Origin: Alligator mississippiensis
Taxonomy: Eukaryota; Chordata; Crocodylia; Alligatoridae
Direction: 5' to 3'
Assembly (NCBI RefSeq): GCF_030867095.1
Contig: NC_081826.1
Span: 250,212,251-250,276,250 of the forward strand
Length of the DNA: 64,000 nucleotides
The notes below the pieces were generated by a model. The model was given only the letters and a program-made list of their open reading frames with translations. It did no database searches and was not told where the DNA came from. Shown here one piece after another: positions 44,891-60,529 of the stretch. Numbering within the stretch: the first letter of the stretch is position 1; each line of letters begins with the position of its first letter. A program made the position numbers and the translations under genes.

Positions 44891-46639
44891 GAATAAACAT
44901 CATGGAAAGTGAAAAATAATACAAAGGAACTGAAGACTAGAAATATGGGTAGTAAACAAAATAGAAACGAGCACAGAAAATTGTGAAGTAATTTATACAT
45001 ATGCCAGAAACTACTCCAGAGTAGACCCTTAAGTGGGAGGGAAAAACATGGAACTTAATAAAATAGAAGAAGACATAGGTTAAGCATAGATGTAGGATAA
45101 TCATAGTGTTGTGGCATCTCCCAGTCCCATTTCTTGTAATGCTGCAGGAAGAAGAGACTACATCCAAGGCTTCAAGAAATTAATTGAGCTCCTCATTATT
45201 TGTAGACATTTTGCTATAATCAGTGAAGTCTATGGACATGCTACAAGTAGCAGCAAGCCTTCAATTTAAGCATCTCCTAACATGTACTAACCTTAATAGG
45301 TTACTACATTCCTATTATTTGCAACTATTGCAAGTCAACGTATTACAAGGCCCTTAGGCTGGGTAGTGCTGTGCTACCCCCAGTACAGAGCTCTGGCTAT
45401 ACAGTACAATTTGGTTCTGGAGTTCCTTTGAGAAGGCTGAAAAACAGAAATGCAGCAGATCATGCTTGAGTAGGGCAGCCAGGGTTAGGCAATGATGAAG
45501 TTAGGAGAGCAGTAGGAAGAATCAATGAGAAGGGAAAATTGTGATTCTTTATAGAAAAAAAAAAGTCTTAATTCTTCATTTGCCAGTGAAAAAAAGGGAT
45601 TTCAGAAGTGACATAAGACCAAAGCGTACTTATAAAAAATGTGTACTGCTGTCACTCTATCTAGCCTCTAATTCTACAGAAACATGTACAGGATATTTGC
45701 CAGTGGGAGATTTCTCCAGTAGGTGCTCATGTTTTGAATGTGTTTATAATGAAACTCTGACAATGTTTCAAAGGAACAGTTATCACAGTGTTCACAGTTC
45801 ACACCAAGCTCTGTCCATCACACTGAATGTTCATTTCTTAAAACTTTTCTCCGTAAATACAGAACAAATTATACTCTCTAGAGCAATTCTTCTTGAACAA
45901 AGTTAAAAACATTTTGATCTCACCCAGCTGAACTTGGCGAGAGGTTCCTGGGGAGAACTGGTGGAGGTCTAAGAACAGAGAGAGAAGCAGGGTGGAATAG
46001 AATTACACTTGGGTGTCTAAACCCACTTGGGTGCTCCTGAGGAGGACACCCAGGACTGGAGGATGCTGAAGTCAGAAAAGTAGTAGCAGGATTTGTCTGC
46101 TGACTTGCCTCTATTCCTGGGAGCTGGATCCAGATGGCCAGGGAAGGCCAAGGGACAAAGACATAGGAGCATAGGGCAAAGGACCATTGGAGAGGCTTAC
46201 TTGCTGACTTCTCCAAGCTAAAGCTGAGGGACTGGAAAAGATTGAGGGTTTGTGGACTGTGCAGGAACCTGCCTGCTGACCTGCCCAGGGCAGAGAAGAG
46301 ACAACTGTCACCTGGAAAGACTTAAGAGTTTCTAATGAGAGCTTGGAAGGGCTGAAGATGTCACTTCTAAGAATGCAATATGGGGTGGGATAAATTCAGT
46401 TTGCATCTGTATTTTAGAGAGTATCTTCCTGACCTAACATGGCGTCCTCCCTCTCCCCAGCAGGGATGATTCTAGGAAAGTATACACTGGAATCCTTGAG
46501 CAGTTGAGAGGGAAAATGATGGAGGTTGCCCCTGCAATATTGCAGCAGCCATGAGATGGTGTGACAGATGGGGGATCCTGCCTGTTGACTGATAGATTAA
46601 GAATAAGTCTTGTCATCACAAGCAATGACTAACAAACAG
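44891..46639. other. Downstream flank of CKMT2, nothing recognised
   Basis: No repeat signature or exon seen. Open frames at 45920-46311 (minus) and 45541-45906 (plus) are short and unsupported. Confidence 0.45.
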
Positions 46640-46772
46640 TCAATATGTAGACATCAGGTTGTGTTTTATTACACAAGTCATCACGATCTTATTTATGTAC
46701 TGATATACAGAAACACTTTTTGTTGGAACAACAGATACATTTAACATCAGTCATGAATCATGAGTACCAAGC
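46640..46772 (-). terminator. CKMT2: CKMT2 3'UTR and poly(A) signal
   Basis: About 105 bases after the stop codon the minus strand has TGTAATAAAACAC; the canonical AATAAA is at 46670-46665. An ATAAATAAG lies slightly upstream. Cleavage would be expected about 15-25 bases further on, near 46640-46650. The 3'UTR would thus be very short (about 130 bases). A longer transcript using a later signal cannot be excluded. Confidence 0.65.
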
Positions 46773-46892
46773 TCACTTTCTTCCAAACTGGGGCAAAGGT
46801 GGTGGCACCTTAATGTCTTGACCTTTTTCCAGCTTCTTCTCACAGTCAATCAGATAACTGACTCCATCAATGACTATCTGGACAAGCTCCAC
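46773..46892 (-). CDS. CKMT2: CKMT2 terminal exon, coding part
   Basis: After the acceptor TTATTTAAG the exon encodes [20 protein letters not shown], then [19 protein letters not shown] and a TGA stop at 46775-46773 (39 residues). Known: the C-terminal [13 protein letters not shown] distinguishes sarcomeric CKMT2 from ubiquitous CKMT1, whose tail differs (IRIPTPVIHTKH). The basic C-terminal residues of mitochondrial creatine kinases bind cardiolipin on the inner membrane. With the four upstream exons this completes 196 residues, about the last 47 percent of a 419-residue protein. Everything visible is intact. Confidence 0.97.
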   Translation of the reverse strand: MELVQIVIDGVSYLIDCEKKLEKGQDIKVPPPLPQFGRK

Positions 46893-47297
46893 CTTAAATA
46901 ACAAAAACAAAATTTATATAGATAACACTCTTAAATGAGAGGGGAAGGCTGATGGGTCCTGGCAGAAGAGTTAGTAGCCCCAGACAGAGCTGGGACATGG
47001 CATAAAAGGGAAGTGGAGCCAGGGTGGCTGTGGTAGAGAAGAACTGGCTACAAGCATAACTTGACCCAGAAGGTTACCTTCATCCATCCACCTCCGTGAG
47101 TACGCTGCCCCTTGACCCACTCTTCTCATGGAAAATTTCTACACAATTTGGTAGATAATATTTCTAAGGGTGTTGTAAACTAACATAAAAAGAATGGTGA
47201 TAAAGAATGGAATCATAAGGGACAATAAAGAATTTTATCTCTTCTGCAGAGTTCAATAGCATGATTTTAAAAAAAAAGGTCTCCAAGAAGACTATTA

Positions 47298-47559
47298 GGG
47301 CCAAATTCTATTCCACCTAATAGGTTTTTAAGTGTACTTAGGCAGCTAAGTGTTATCCTATTCAACTCTGCTTAAGACCCTGAAAAGCTATTAATACAAA
47401 AGGTGGGTGTGCCCTCCTCCTCCTCGCTGCTTTTTTCTAGTATGTAAGATGATGGTGATATATTAATAGATTTTCAACTGCTCAAGCAGGGTGGTACAGA
47501 ATTGCTATTAGGCACCTACTTCCACTTAGGTATCCAATAGGTAGAATAGGATCTAGCCC
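47298..47559. mobile_element. TIR element in the last CKMT2 intron (copy 1)
   Basis: GGGCCAAATTCTATTCCACC at the left is inverted at the right end as GGTAGAATAGGATCTAGCCC. It shares body motifs (CTATTC...CCTGCTT, CTTGAAAAG/CTGAAAAGCTAT, GCACCTACTT) with copy 2 at 48691-48970. Target duplication unclear. Confidence 0.62.
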
Positions 47560-48147
47560 GTACTTCTTTTACATATTCATCTTTAGTGGAATATCCTTTT
47601 TGTTTCATCCCTATCAAATTCTGTAGGACTTTCTATAACAGACTTCACTTCTGCTTAGCCTCAAAAGATACAAAGCTGAACCAAAATTGGCAATTTGTTC
47701 ATTTTCCAGTTTATTTTCTCTTCCCTGTTGAATGAATGACTGTTTGTTCAGTTCCTCCTTCCTGTCCCACCCACATATTTTGCTGTTCGGAGATTCCTGG
47801 CTGAGATCTTTCTCCTCTACAATCTATGCGAAGAGCTCCTTTGTTCATCAGTGGCAAGGAGTGACTGTCTTCTCAGAGCTAACTGCCTCCTTTCAGTGTG
47901 TCACAGCTGGCCCAAATAAACCCCAAATAACCCTCTCTAATTTTTATCAAGCCGAAATTTGGCCCACTGAGAAGAACATATTTCAAAAAGGTCTCTATGT
48001 TTGCCTCCACAAATTCCTCTCCCACATTTTTATGTGGGAGTACAAAAGTCAGGTACAAACAAATATGCTTAAATGCAAGTGTTCTCCTCATTCCTCTTCC
48101 CACACCCAGTCCCCCAAAAATTACATGGGTTTTAGTGTGCAAGGACC

Positions 48148-48179
48148 ACCCCCCCCCCACACACACACACACACACACA
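48148..48179. repeat. (C)n(AC)n simple repeat
   Basis: A poly-C run followed by about 10 AC units within the last CKMT2 intron. Confidence 0.9.
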
Positions 48180-48690
48180 TGTACTGTGAAACACCTCTGA
48201 GGACAATCCTCACTATTCCCCACTTACTATGTTTTCAGTATCTACTGAAAATGAGAAATTAAAAGTAATTGCTTCTTTCTGAAGCAAAGCATGTCAATGT
48301 GAGCAAAGTGGATGCTGCTTTTGGCTGAGGTTGTCTTGTAGGTGTAGGAATGAAACATCCTTCAAGTTCTGGAGGAAAGTGAAGGATGACATATGTCCCT
48401 AGCACAGGACATTTGGATTTAGTCCATGATTGCAAAATGGAAATCCCCTATATTCTTAATCTTTTCTATTCTTATCCTACCATAATCAGCTGCCTTGATG
48501 TAGAAAAAGCTTCCATCAACTGAGTTTTGCCTTTATAGTGATGGTAATAATGTCAAGCCACATATCCACATTTCTTGGCCTGTGGACCCCTTTCAAATCT
48601 CTCCAGGTTTTATACCAGGTATAACCCTATTGAATTCAATAGTGTTAGTCCTGATATCCAGGTGGGTAAATGAGATCTGAATCAAAGCTG

Positions 48691-48970
48691 AGGCCAGACC
48701 ATATTCCACTTAATAGCACATAAATGGACTTAGACATCTATATATGATACTATTCCACCCTGCTTCAGTCCTTGAAAAGTACAAACATGCCTACTTTTTA
48801 ACATGCCATCATAGTCTTATGCCTAAGTCACAAAAGCAGTGAGTAGAAGGAGGACCCACTCACCTTTGGCATTAACTGTTTTTCAAGGTTTCAAGCAGAG
48901 TGGGATAGGGTCATATTTAGGGACTGAAGTTCACTTAAGCACCTACAAGATAGAACAGGATCTGGTCCCT
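48691..48970. mobile_element. TIR element in the last CKMT2 intron (copy 2)
   Basis: AGGCCAGACCATATTCCACT and the complement of AACAGGATCTGGTCCCT are its ends. Flanks TCAAAGCT and TTGAAGCA are weakly similar (5 of 8). Same family as 47298-47559, about 1.1 kb away and in the same relative orientation. Confidence 0.6.
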
Positions 48971-51019
48971 TGAAGCAGTAACAAAAGCTCATTTTCTGTG
49001 TAGCAGGAGACATATGTGTCTGTGGAAGCTCTTTTAGTAAGTATAAAGAATAAAAAGGAAGGGACAAGGCAAACCTGGCACGTGAGAATTTTATGATAAT
49101 TAGTGGTATGAAGGTGTTCCAACTCCCCCTGTATTATTAACTTTAAGGTAGCTAGTAAACTATGTTACTGATTTGTCTTAAGCTTCATTAACTGGTTCAT
49201 TACCAATCTTTAATGACTTGTTTGTTAAAACTGAATGCCCAAGCTAAATCCCATTGCCTCTGTACTGTGACAGTGACTGATTTTCAAGGGATTTGATTTT
49301 ACCATAAAGCATTTCAGTGGCTTAACAGTTTATTTTATTGTCTTTTACAGACCAGCTGTGCTGGGAAATCAGAGGTCTGATTCTGCAGCCTCCAGGAGGG
49401 AGGGGATTTTATATTAAGTTTGCATTGACCAGTATCTGAAACAAACAAAAACTCAAACAACTTTATGTTGCCCCTTTGGGAACATAATGTAGTTCTGCAA
49501 ACACATTTACCATATAATGAAATTTATTTTATTTTGTGCTGGAAAATATATGTCCTCTAATAAAACAGTTCTATTCTCTAGTGTTTGTTTGTCTTGTCTT
49601 ATTTAGATTTACAGCTCTTCAGAGCAGGGAATGTGTCTTTCCTGTGGACTTCATCCTTCAAACATTTATTCCCATTGGCTTCACTGGAGATATCTCCATG
49701 GCCATGGGTTTGTAGGACTAAACCAACTATTTCCAAACCCCTTTGTTAAATAACACTGCAATATAAATGTTTTATTAACAATATTTCAGCATAAAGGACA
49801 CATCAGGCATTTGAACTCTGGTACATTTCATGATCACATATTGATTCTTAAACAATGTATCATAGCTCCTCGTTTGCCTATAACAGGTGCTTACTGTGCA
49901 CGTGGCTCACTCTTTCCCAATTAATCAACAAACATTTAAGCATTTGATCCAAATTGAAATACTGTCAGCGGGTATAACTGAGATTGACCTATCTCACAGT
50001 GCCAGTGGAGGAGGGGGTCTGTCCTGGGAGGGGACCGATTTGGGTTCAGATCCATGCACAAAGCAGACAGCAGAGGGAACTGAACTTTGGTTTCCTACAG
50101 TGCTCTAACCACCAGCATGTTGCATATAAAGGAGCCCTGGAATCTAGTCCTGGATGCCTGGATTACTTCTGTTTTTAGTTAATGATTGTGCAGTACAATC
50201 TGCATTCCCAATCCAGTGAGCATGAACCAGCAACTAGTACTGACTTTTCCTATGGAGTGCACTCAACTAGTCTCTGGAGTTGGACTGCTTCTTTAGTGTT
50301 GCCCATCTTTCTCTGACTCTTGCTTTCTTAGCTGCATAGTGAGGCAGATTCAAGAGGAGGTGTGGACATTGTTTTCAGCCAGCCCACTCTATATAACTGG
50401 ATGGTTGGGCACTCTTCTAGAAAGTTAGAAATGTGAATTTAATCTCCTAAAAAGGGGGAGGGGTCTAACAGTTCTCCTACTTCCTAAGTGTTCTGCTCAT
50501 TATCCTACTAGTCAAAGGTAAATACTACAAACAGAGCAATGACTGTGTCCGTAAGACAACCACCGCCAGAAGAGTTCTGGATCCCAAGTGGATATGGAGT
50601 CACCCAAGCTTTGAACAGGGGCAGGAATTCTGCAATATCTGTGTTCAATATTTCCTTCTACCTGGCTCTAAGCTCCTCTCTGATCAGCATCTGGGCTCTC
50701 TGGGTTATCCTTTAGAAGCATGTAACTTTTCCCTTTTGACTGCATAGGGAGCCTAGATACCTAAGTCTTTTTCTTTTAATCACCCTCCCTGAGCAAAATG
50801 CCTAATTTTGGGGTGCTGCAAAGCCAAAAGAGAGGTGCCTAAGGAACCCATCTGGATTTAGCTTATATCAGTAACTTCACTTTGGGTGAATATTTTCATT
50901 GGATCAGATTTTCAACAGATATAAACAGTCATGGCTCCCATGACTTTATTGGAGCTATGATCAACTAAATCAGCTGAGGATCTTCCCCATCATATTTAAA
51001 ACTATGGATAAAAATTTAC
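48971..51019. other. CKMT2 last intron, remaining part
   Basis: AT-rich intron sequence without recognisable elements, apart from old motifs such as TCAACAGATATAAACAGTCATGG near 50912. No additional exon seen. Confidence 0.5.
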
Positions 51020-51145
51020 CTCTGATCTGCCCATACGGTCCATGTTGGAGATATCATACACATCTGCCACAGCTTCTGTATCCACACCACCAGTGCCACG
51101 TTTCTGCAACCTCAGGTTCTCCAGGATCTTTGAAAATCTGGGATC
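51020..51145 (-). CDS. CKMT2: CKMT2 penultimate exon (flexible-loop exon)
   Basis: Forty-two codons lie between the acceptor CATGCTAG and the donor CAGAG|GTAAAT, phase 0. The product begins [20 protein letters not shown] and ends [22 protein letters not shown]. Known: [13 protein letters not shown] is the creatine kinase loop that closes over the active site, and the Arg-rich DRxGRSE follows it. Human CKMT2 has ISNIDRIGRSE here, so the two Met residues are conservative changes. The donor leads into the 4.1 kb last intron, which carries two related TIR elements (47298-47559, 48691-48970). Confidence 0.96.
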
Positions 51146-51399
51146 CTAGCATGAGAGATGTGTTTGTACTAATTGCATTTTGGATATTATTTCTTGTATT
51201 CACTCCTGGTAATGCCACTATCAGTTATGTCAATAGTTTCTTCAGAAAGACCAGTAGAGATGAATTGTTTTCTTATATCTTTGATTTACAGCCAATCTTT
51301 GTAGTCTGGAGAATATATAACAAATACTGAAATTTGAGGGATAAAAATATGCCTAGTTAATCATATAGCTGTTTCTGGGACTTCACAGTTGCACATAAT

Positions 51400-51741
51400 T
51401 AGGGACCTACTGAATTAACAGCAGAAGTAGGCTGTGCTGCAGCTCCTTTATCTTGCAGGTTTCCCCGCATGCCCCCCACCCATTAAAATCTGGTGCTGTT
51501 TTTGCTTCCTGCCACTGACTGGCCAAGGGGGCCTGGTGGCCCCACTGCTTGCTGCTGACCAGAGGGGAGGCAAAAACAGGGTCATGCTTAAAACCGTGGT
51601 TTTTGCTTCCCTGCTGATCAGGAGGGAGCAGTGGGGCCCCTCCGCCAATCAATGGTGAGGGGGAGGGGTATGCGGGGGAACATGCAAGATTAAAGGAGCT
51701 GCCACATACTCCCCTTCCACCATGAATTCAGTAGGTCCCTA
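51400..51741. mobile_element. hAT MITE with perfect 17-bp TIRs
   Basis: TAGGGACCTACTGAATT at the left is exactly inverted at the right (AATTCAGTAGGTCCCTA). Flanks CACATAAT (51392-51399) and CATATAAT (51742-51749) match at 7 of 8. It makes up 342 of the 706 bases of this CKMT2 intron. Confidence 0.88.
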
Positions 51742-51851
51742 CATATAATGCTAACATGTTATTGCTGTGAATTGTCATTTTTTCATGTGTTCCTCCTTGA
51801 CTCAGATGAGGAGCCAATTGGTGTCACAGGCCTTATTAATGCTTCACATAC

Positions 51852-51986
51852 CTTGCTGAGCTTTGCAAGTTTAACATGGACTCCTGCCCGTAATCCTGTT
51901 CCCAGATTGGAGGGACAAGTCAAAACATATCCTAGACGCTCGTTCCACATGAACTCCCAACCACGTTCTTTAATTAATCTTTCGAC
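51852..51986 (-). CDS. CKMT2: CKMT2 internal exon carrying the reactive cysteine
   Basis: Forty-five codons run between the acceptor TGCATCTGCAG and the donor AGCAAG|GTATGT, phase 0 at both ends. The product starts [20 protein letters not shown] and continues through [22 protein letters not shown]. Known: CPSNLGTG(L/M)R is the PROSITE phosphagen kinase signature, and its Cys is the reactive thiol needed for full creatine kinase activity; it is present here. The closing HVKLAKLSK is slightly unlike human CKMT2 as I recall it (HVRIPKLSK). The exon is separated by only 706 bases from the next one, and about half of that intron is a hAT MITE. Confidence 0.97.
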
Positions 51987-52204
51987 CTGCAGATGCAAAA
52001 AACAGAGAAAACTGCTGCTGTTTAAAATTCAAATGTTTGTCACCTTCTATCAATGTGAACCTGAAATCTATTATGCCAATTTCTGACTTCATTTATACTC
52101 CTGTATGTCAATACAATTCTGTAGTATATATGTAAGCAGAATTAAATACATAAAACACATAATGTGCACATAAAAGAGACTTGAGTTTTGTACACTTGAG
52201 TGTG

Positions 52205-52440
52205 ACAAAACCTAGTTCTCATATAGCACTTTCATTAGAAGATCTCAGAGCACTTTACAAAGAAGGCTTACAGTAGCCATGTTATCATCTCCATCTTACA
52301 ACTGGAGAAACCGAGGCACAGGGTGGGGAAATGATTTGTTATGGTCAACCAGCAGGTTAGTAGCCTAACCAAGAATAAAGAACAGGTCTCTTGAATCTTG
52401 GTCCAGTGCTCACTGTGTTCACTCCACTGACTTGTAAATC
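52205..52440 (+). repeat. MIR SINE
   Basis: GCACTTTACAAAG, ATCATCTCCATCTTACAACTGG, GAAACCGAGGCACAGGG, AAATGATTTG and GGTCAACCAGCAGGTTAGTAG follow the MIR consensus in order, and GTCCAGTGCTCACTG closes it. An ancient amniote repeat in a CKMT2 intron. Confidence 0.82.
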
Positions 52441-52555
52441 TGATGTGAAAGGAGAATTGGGCCTATGTATTAGTTCTGGCTCATAACACCCCAATATGGT
52501 CATTCAGTGTCCTGATTTTCCAGCTGTATTAGCTGAGGAACAAACAGGCTAAAGA

Positions 52556-53155
52556 GTCATAGAAACTCATATAAAAGTAGGGTTGGAAGGGACCTCAGGA
52601 GGTCATCTAGTCCAACCCATGCTCAAAGTAGGACCATCCCCAGCTAGATCATCCCAGCCAAAGCTTTGTCTAGCTGGGTCTTAAAAATCTCCAACGATGG
52701 AGAGTCCACAACCTCTCCAGGTGGATAACCTGTTCCAGTGCTTTCCTACCCTCCTAGTGAAAAAGTTCTTCCTAATATCTAACCTAAACTTTCCTTGCTG
52801 CAACTTGAGACCATTGCTCCTTGTTCTGTCATCTGCCATCATCCTCTTTGGAACCCCCCTTCGGGCAGTTGAAGGCTGTTATTAAATCCCCTCCCAGTCT
52901 TCTCTTCTCTGGACTAAATAAGCCCAGTTCCCTCAGCCTCTCCGCAGAAATCACGTGCCCCAGCCCCCTAACCATTTTTGTTGCTCTCCGCTGGACTCTC
53001 TCCAATTTGTCCATATCCTTTCTGTAGTGGGGGGGCCAAAACTGGACACAGTACACCAGACATGGCCTCATCAATGCAGAATAGAGAGGAATAATCACCC
53101 TCTATCTGCTGGCAACACTCCTACCAATGTAGCCCAGTATTCCATTAGCTGAAAG
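52556..53155 (-). mobile_element. CR1 LINE 3' end (older subfamily)
   Basis: The 3' terminus GGTTGGAAGGGACCTCAGGAGG is near 52581. The minus strand shows [22 protein letters not shown] and [20 protein letters not shown]. It belongs to the CR1 group ending GGTCATCTAGTCCAACCC, distinct from the young group at 53580. Confidence 0.88.
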
Positions 53156-53579
53156 GTTTTGCTGAAGTTAACTAGGGAACCTTTAACATCACCAGCATTA
53201 CTAGCAGGAACCTGGTCTTTACTTTCTAGTTTTAATTTTCTTCCCTGGGTTGTAAAAGGTTCATGCCTGTATCACACACAGCAGGAGTTGGTATCTGCTG
53301 ATGCTACCAGTGACAGTTCCAGGGTCAGTGTTGAACAGATTGAACAGATTGTTGAACAGTGTTGAATAGACCTTGGAACAGATTATAGGAACCATGATTC
53401 TTTCTCCCTATACTTTATATGATGTATTATATTACCTTCCCTGCAATGTTGTGCAGTATTTTGGATGTCTCTAATAAGAACACAGACCTGATGCTATTTA
53501 GAGGGGAGGAGAGGCAACAAAAGTATCTCAAAAGACACTTCTGTGTTCCCCCAATCCCAAAGCTCTGAGGCTGAGTCAT

Positions 53580-55612
53580 AGAATTCATAGATATTAGGGT
53601 CAGAAGGGACCTCAATAGATCATCGAATCCGACCCCCTGCATAGGCAGGAAAGAGTGCTGGGTCTAGATGACCCCAGCTAGATGCATATCCAACCTCCTC
53701 TTGAAGACCCCCAGGGTAGGGGAGAGCACCACCTCCCGTGGGAGCCCGTTCCAGACCTTGGCCACTCGAACTGTGAAGAAGTTCTTCCTAATGTCCAATC
53801 TAAATCTGCTCTCTGCTAGCTTGTGGTTTCTTGTAACCCCCGGGGGCGCCTTGGTGAATAAAAACTCACCAATTCCCTTCTGTGCCCCCGTGATGAACTT
53901 ATAGGCAGCCACAAGGTCGCCTCTCAACCTTCTCTTGCGGAGGCTGAAAAGGTCCAGGTTCTCTAGTCTCTCCTCGTAGGGCTTGGTCTGCAAGCCCTTA
54001 ACCATATGAGTGGCCCTTCTCTGGACCCTCTCCAGGTTATCTGCATCCCTCTTGAAGTGCGGTGCCCAGAATTGCACGCATTACTCCAACTGCGGTCTGA
54101 CCAGCGCCCGATAGAGGGGAAGTATCACCTCTTTGGATCTATTCGTCATGCATTTGTTGATGCACGATAAAGTGCCATTGGCTTTTCTGATGACTTTGTC
54201 ACACTGATGACTCACGTTCATCTTGGAGTCCACTAGGACTCCAAGATCCCTTTCCACTTCCGTGCCACCCAGCAGGTCATTCCCTAGGCAGTAGGTGTGC
54301 TGGACATTTTTCCTCCCTAGGTGCAGCACTTTGCATTTCTCCTTGTTGAATTGCATTGTGTTGTTTTCTGCGCACTTGTCCAACCTATCCAGGTCTGCTT
54401 GCAGCTGTTCCCTGCCCTCCGGCGTGTCCACTTCTCCCCACAGTTTTGTGTCATCCACAAACTTGGACAGAGTACACTTCACTCCCTCGTCCAAGTCGCT
54501 GATGAAGACATTAAAGAGTATCGGTCCAAGGACCAAGCCCTGCGGGACCCCACTGCCCACACCCTTTCAGGTCGATATCGACCCATCCACCACGACTCTC
54601 TGGGTGCGACCCTCTAGCCAATTCGTCACCCACCGGACTGTGTAGTCATGCAAGTCACAGCCTCTTAACTTGTTCACCAGTATGGGGTGGGATACCGTAT
54701 CGAAGGCCTTCCTGAAGTCTAAATATATGACGTCAACCCCTACTCCTGCGTCCAGGCGTTTCGTAACCTGGTCATAAAAAAAAGACTAGATTAGTCAGGC
54801 CTGATCTGCCTGCTACAAACCTGTGCTGGTTTCCCCTCAGCATAATTTGTCCTGCCAGGCTCTCGCATATGTGAGCCTTGATAATTTTTTCAAAGACTTT
54901 GCCTAGGATGGAGGTGAGACTGACTGGCCTATAGTTGCCCGGGTCCTCCTTCCTCCCCTTTTTGAAAATGGGGACCACACTGGCACTTTTCCAGTCCTCC
55001 GGGACTTGGCCCATGCGCCACGAGCATTCAAATATTCCTGCCAGTGGCTGTGCAATGACGTTGGCCAGTGCCTTCAGTACCCTCAGATGGAGCTCAACCG
55101 GGCCTGCCGACTTAAAGGCATCCAGTTCTTCCAAGTGACTCTGCACCATCTCAGGATCTACGTATGGAAGTCTGGCGCCTTCTGCTGCCTCTCTACAATC
55201 CCAGTGAGAGACTTGTCGTGTCCCTCGCTTAGGAACACTGAGGCAAACAACTCATTGAGGAGTTCAGCCTTGTCCCCCCTGTCCGTCACCAATTGCCTCT
55301 GCCCATTTAGTAGGGGTCCTATTCCACCCTGGGCCTTCCTTTTACTCCCTATATAGCTGAAAAACAATTTCTTGTTATCCCTTACTTGGGATGCCATCCT
55401 CAGCTCCATGGTAGCTTTGGCCCATCTAACTGCCTCCCTACAAGCACGAGCAGAGGAGGTATACTCCTCTTTGGTGATCTCTCCCTGTTTCCACTTTTTA
55501 TGTGCCCCCCTTTTGGCCCCATACAAGTCAGTTCCCCATACAAGCTATAGCAGCCTTCCACCCAGTTTCCTGTGGCTCTAGAGGCACCCTGGCTATCCCT
55601 CCTTTTTCTGAT
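53580..55612 (-). mobile_element. CR1 LINE, 2.0 kb, close relative of 28963-30126
   Basis: From the 3' end at 53580, the minus strand gives the complete C-terminal RT half nearly identical to 28963-30126. It then extends further 5': LHLRVLKALANVIAQPLAGI near 55050-55110, PEDWKSASVVPIFKKGRKED near 54945-55005, NYRPVSLTSILGKVFEKII near 54885-54945, GNQHRFVAGRSGLTNLVFF near 54785-54840, and KKLFFSYIGSKRKAQGGIGP near 55300-55375. A few frame breaks. It occupies the CKMT2 intron between the exons at 51986 and 56584. Confidence 0.92.

Positions 55613-60529
<4,917 letters not shown>

Noticed and set aside
47732-48262. A 176-codon plus-strand frame in the last CKMT2 intron
   Set aside because: It includes a simple repeat-encoded His/Thr run and lacks similarity; opposite strand to the host gene.
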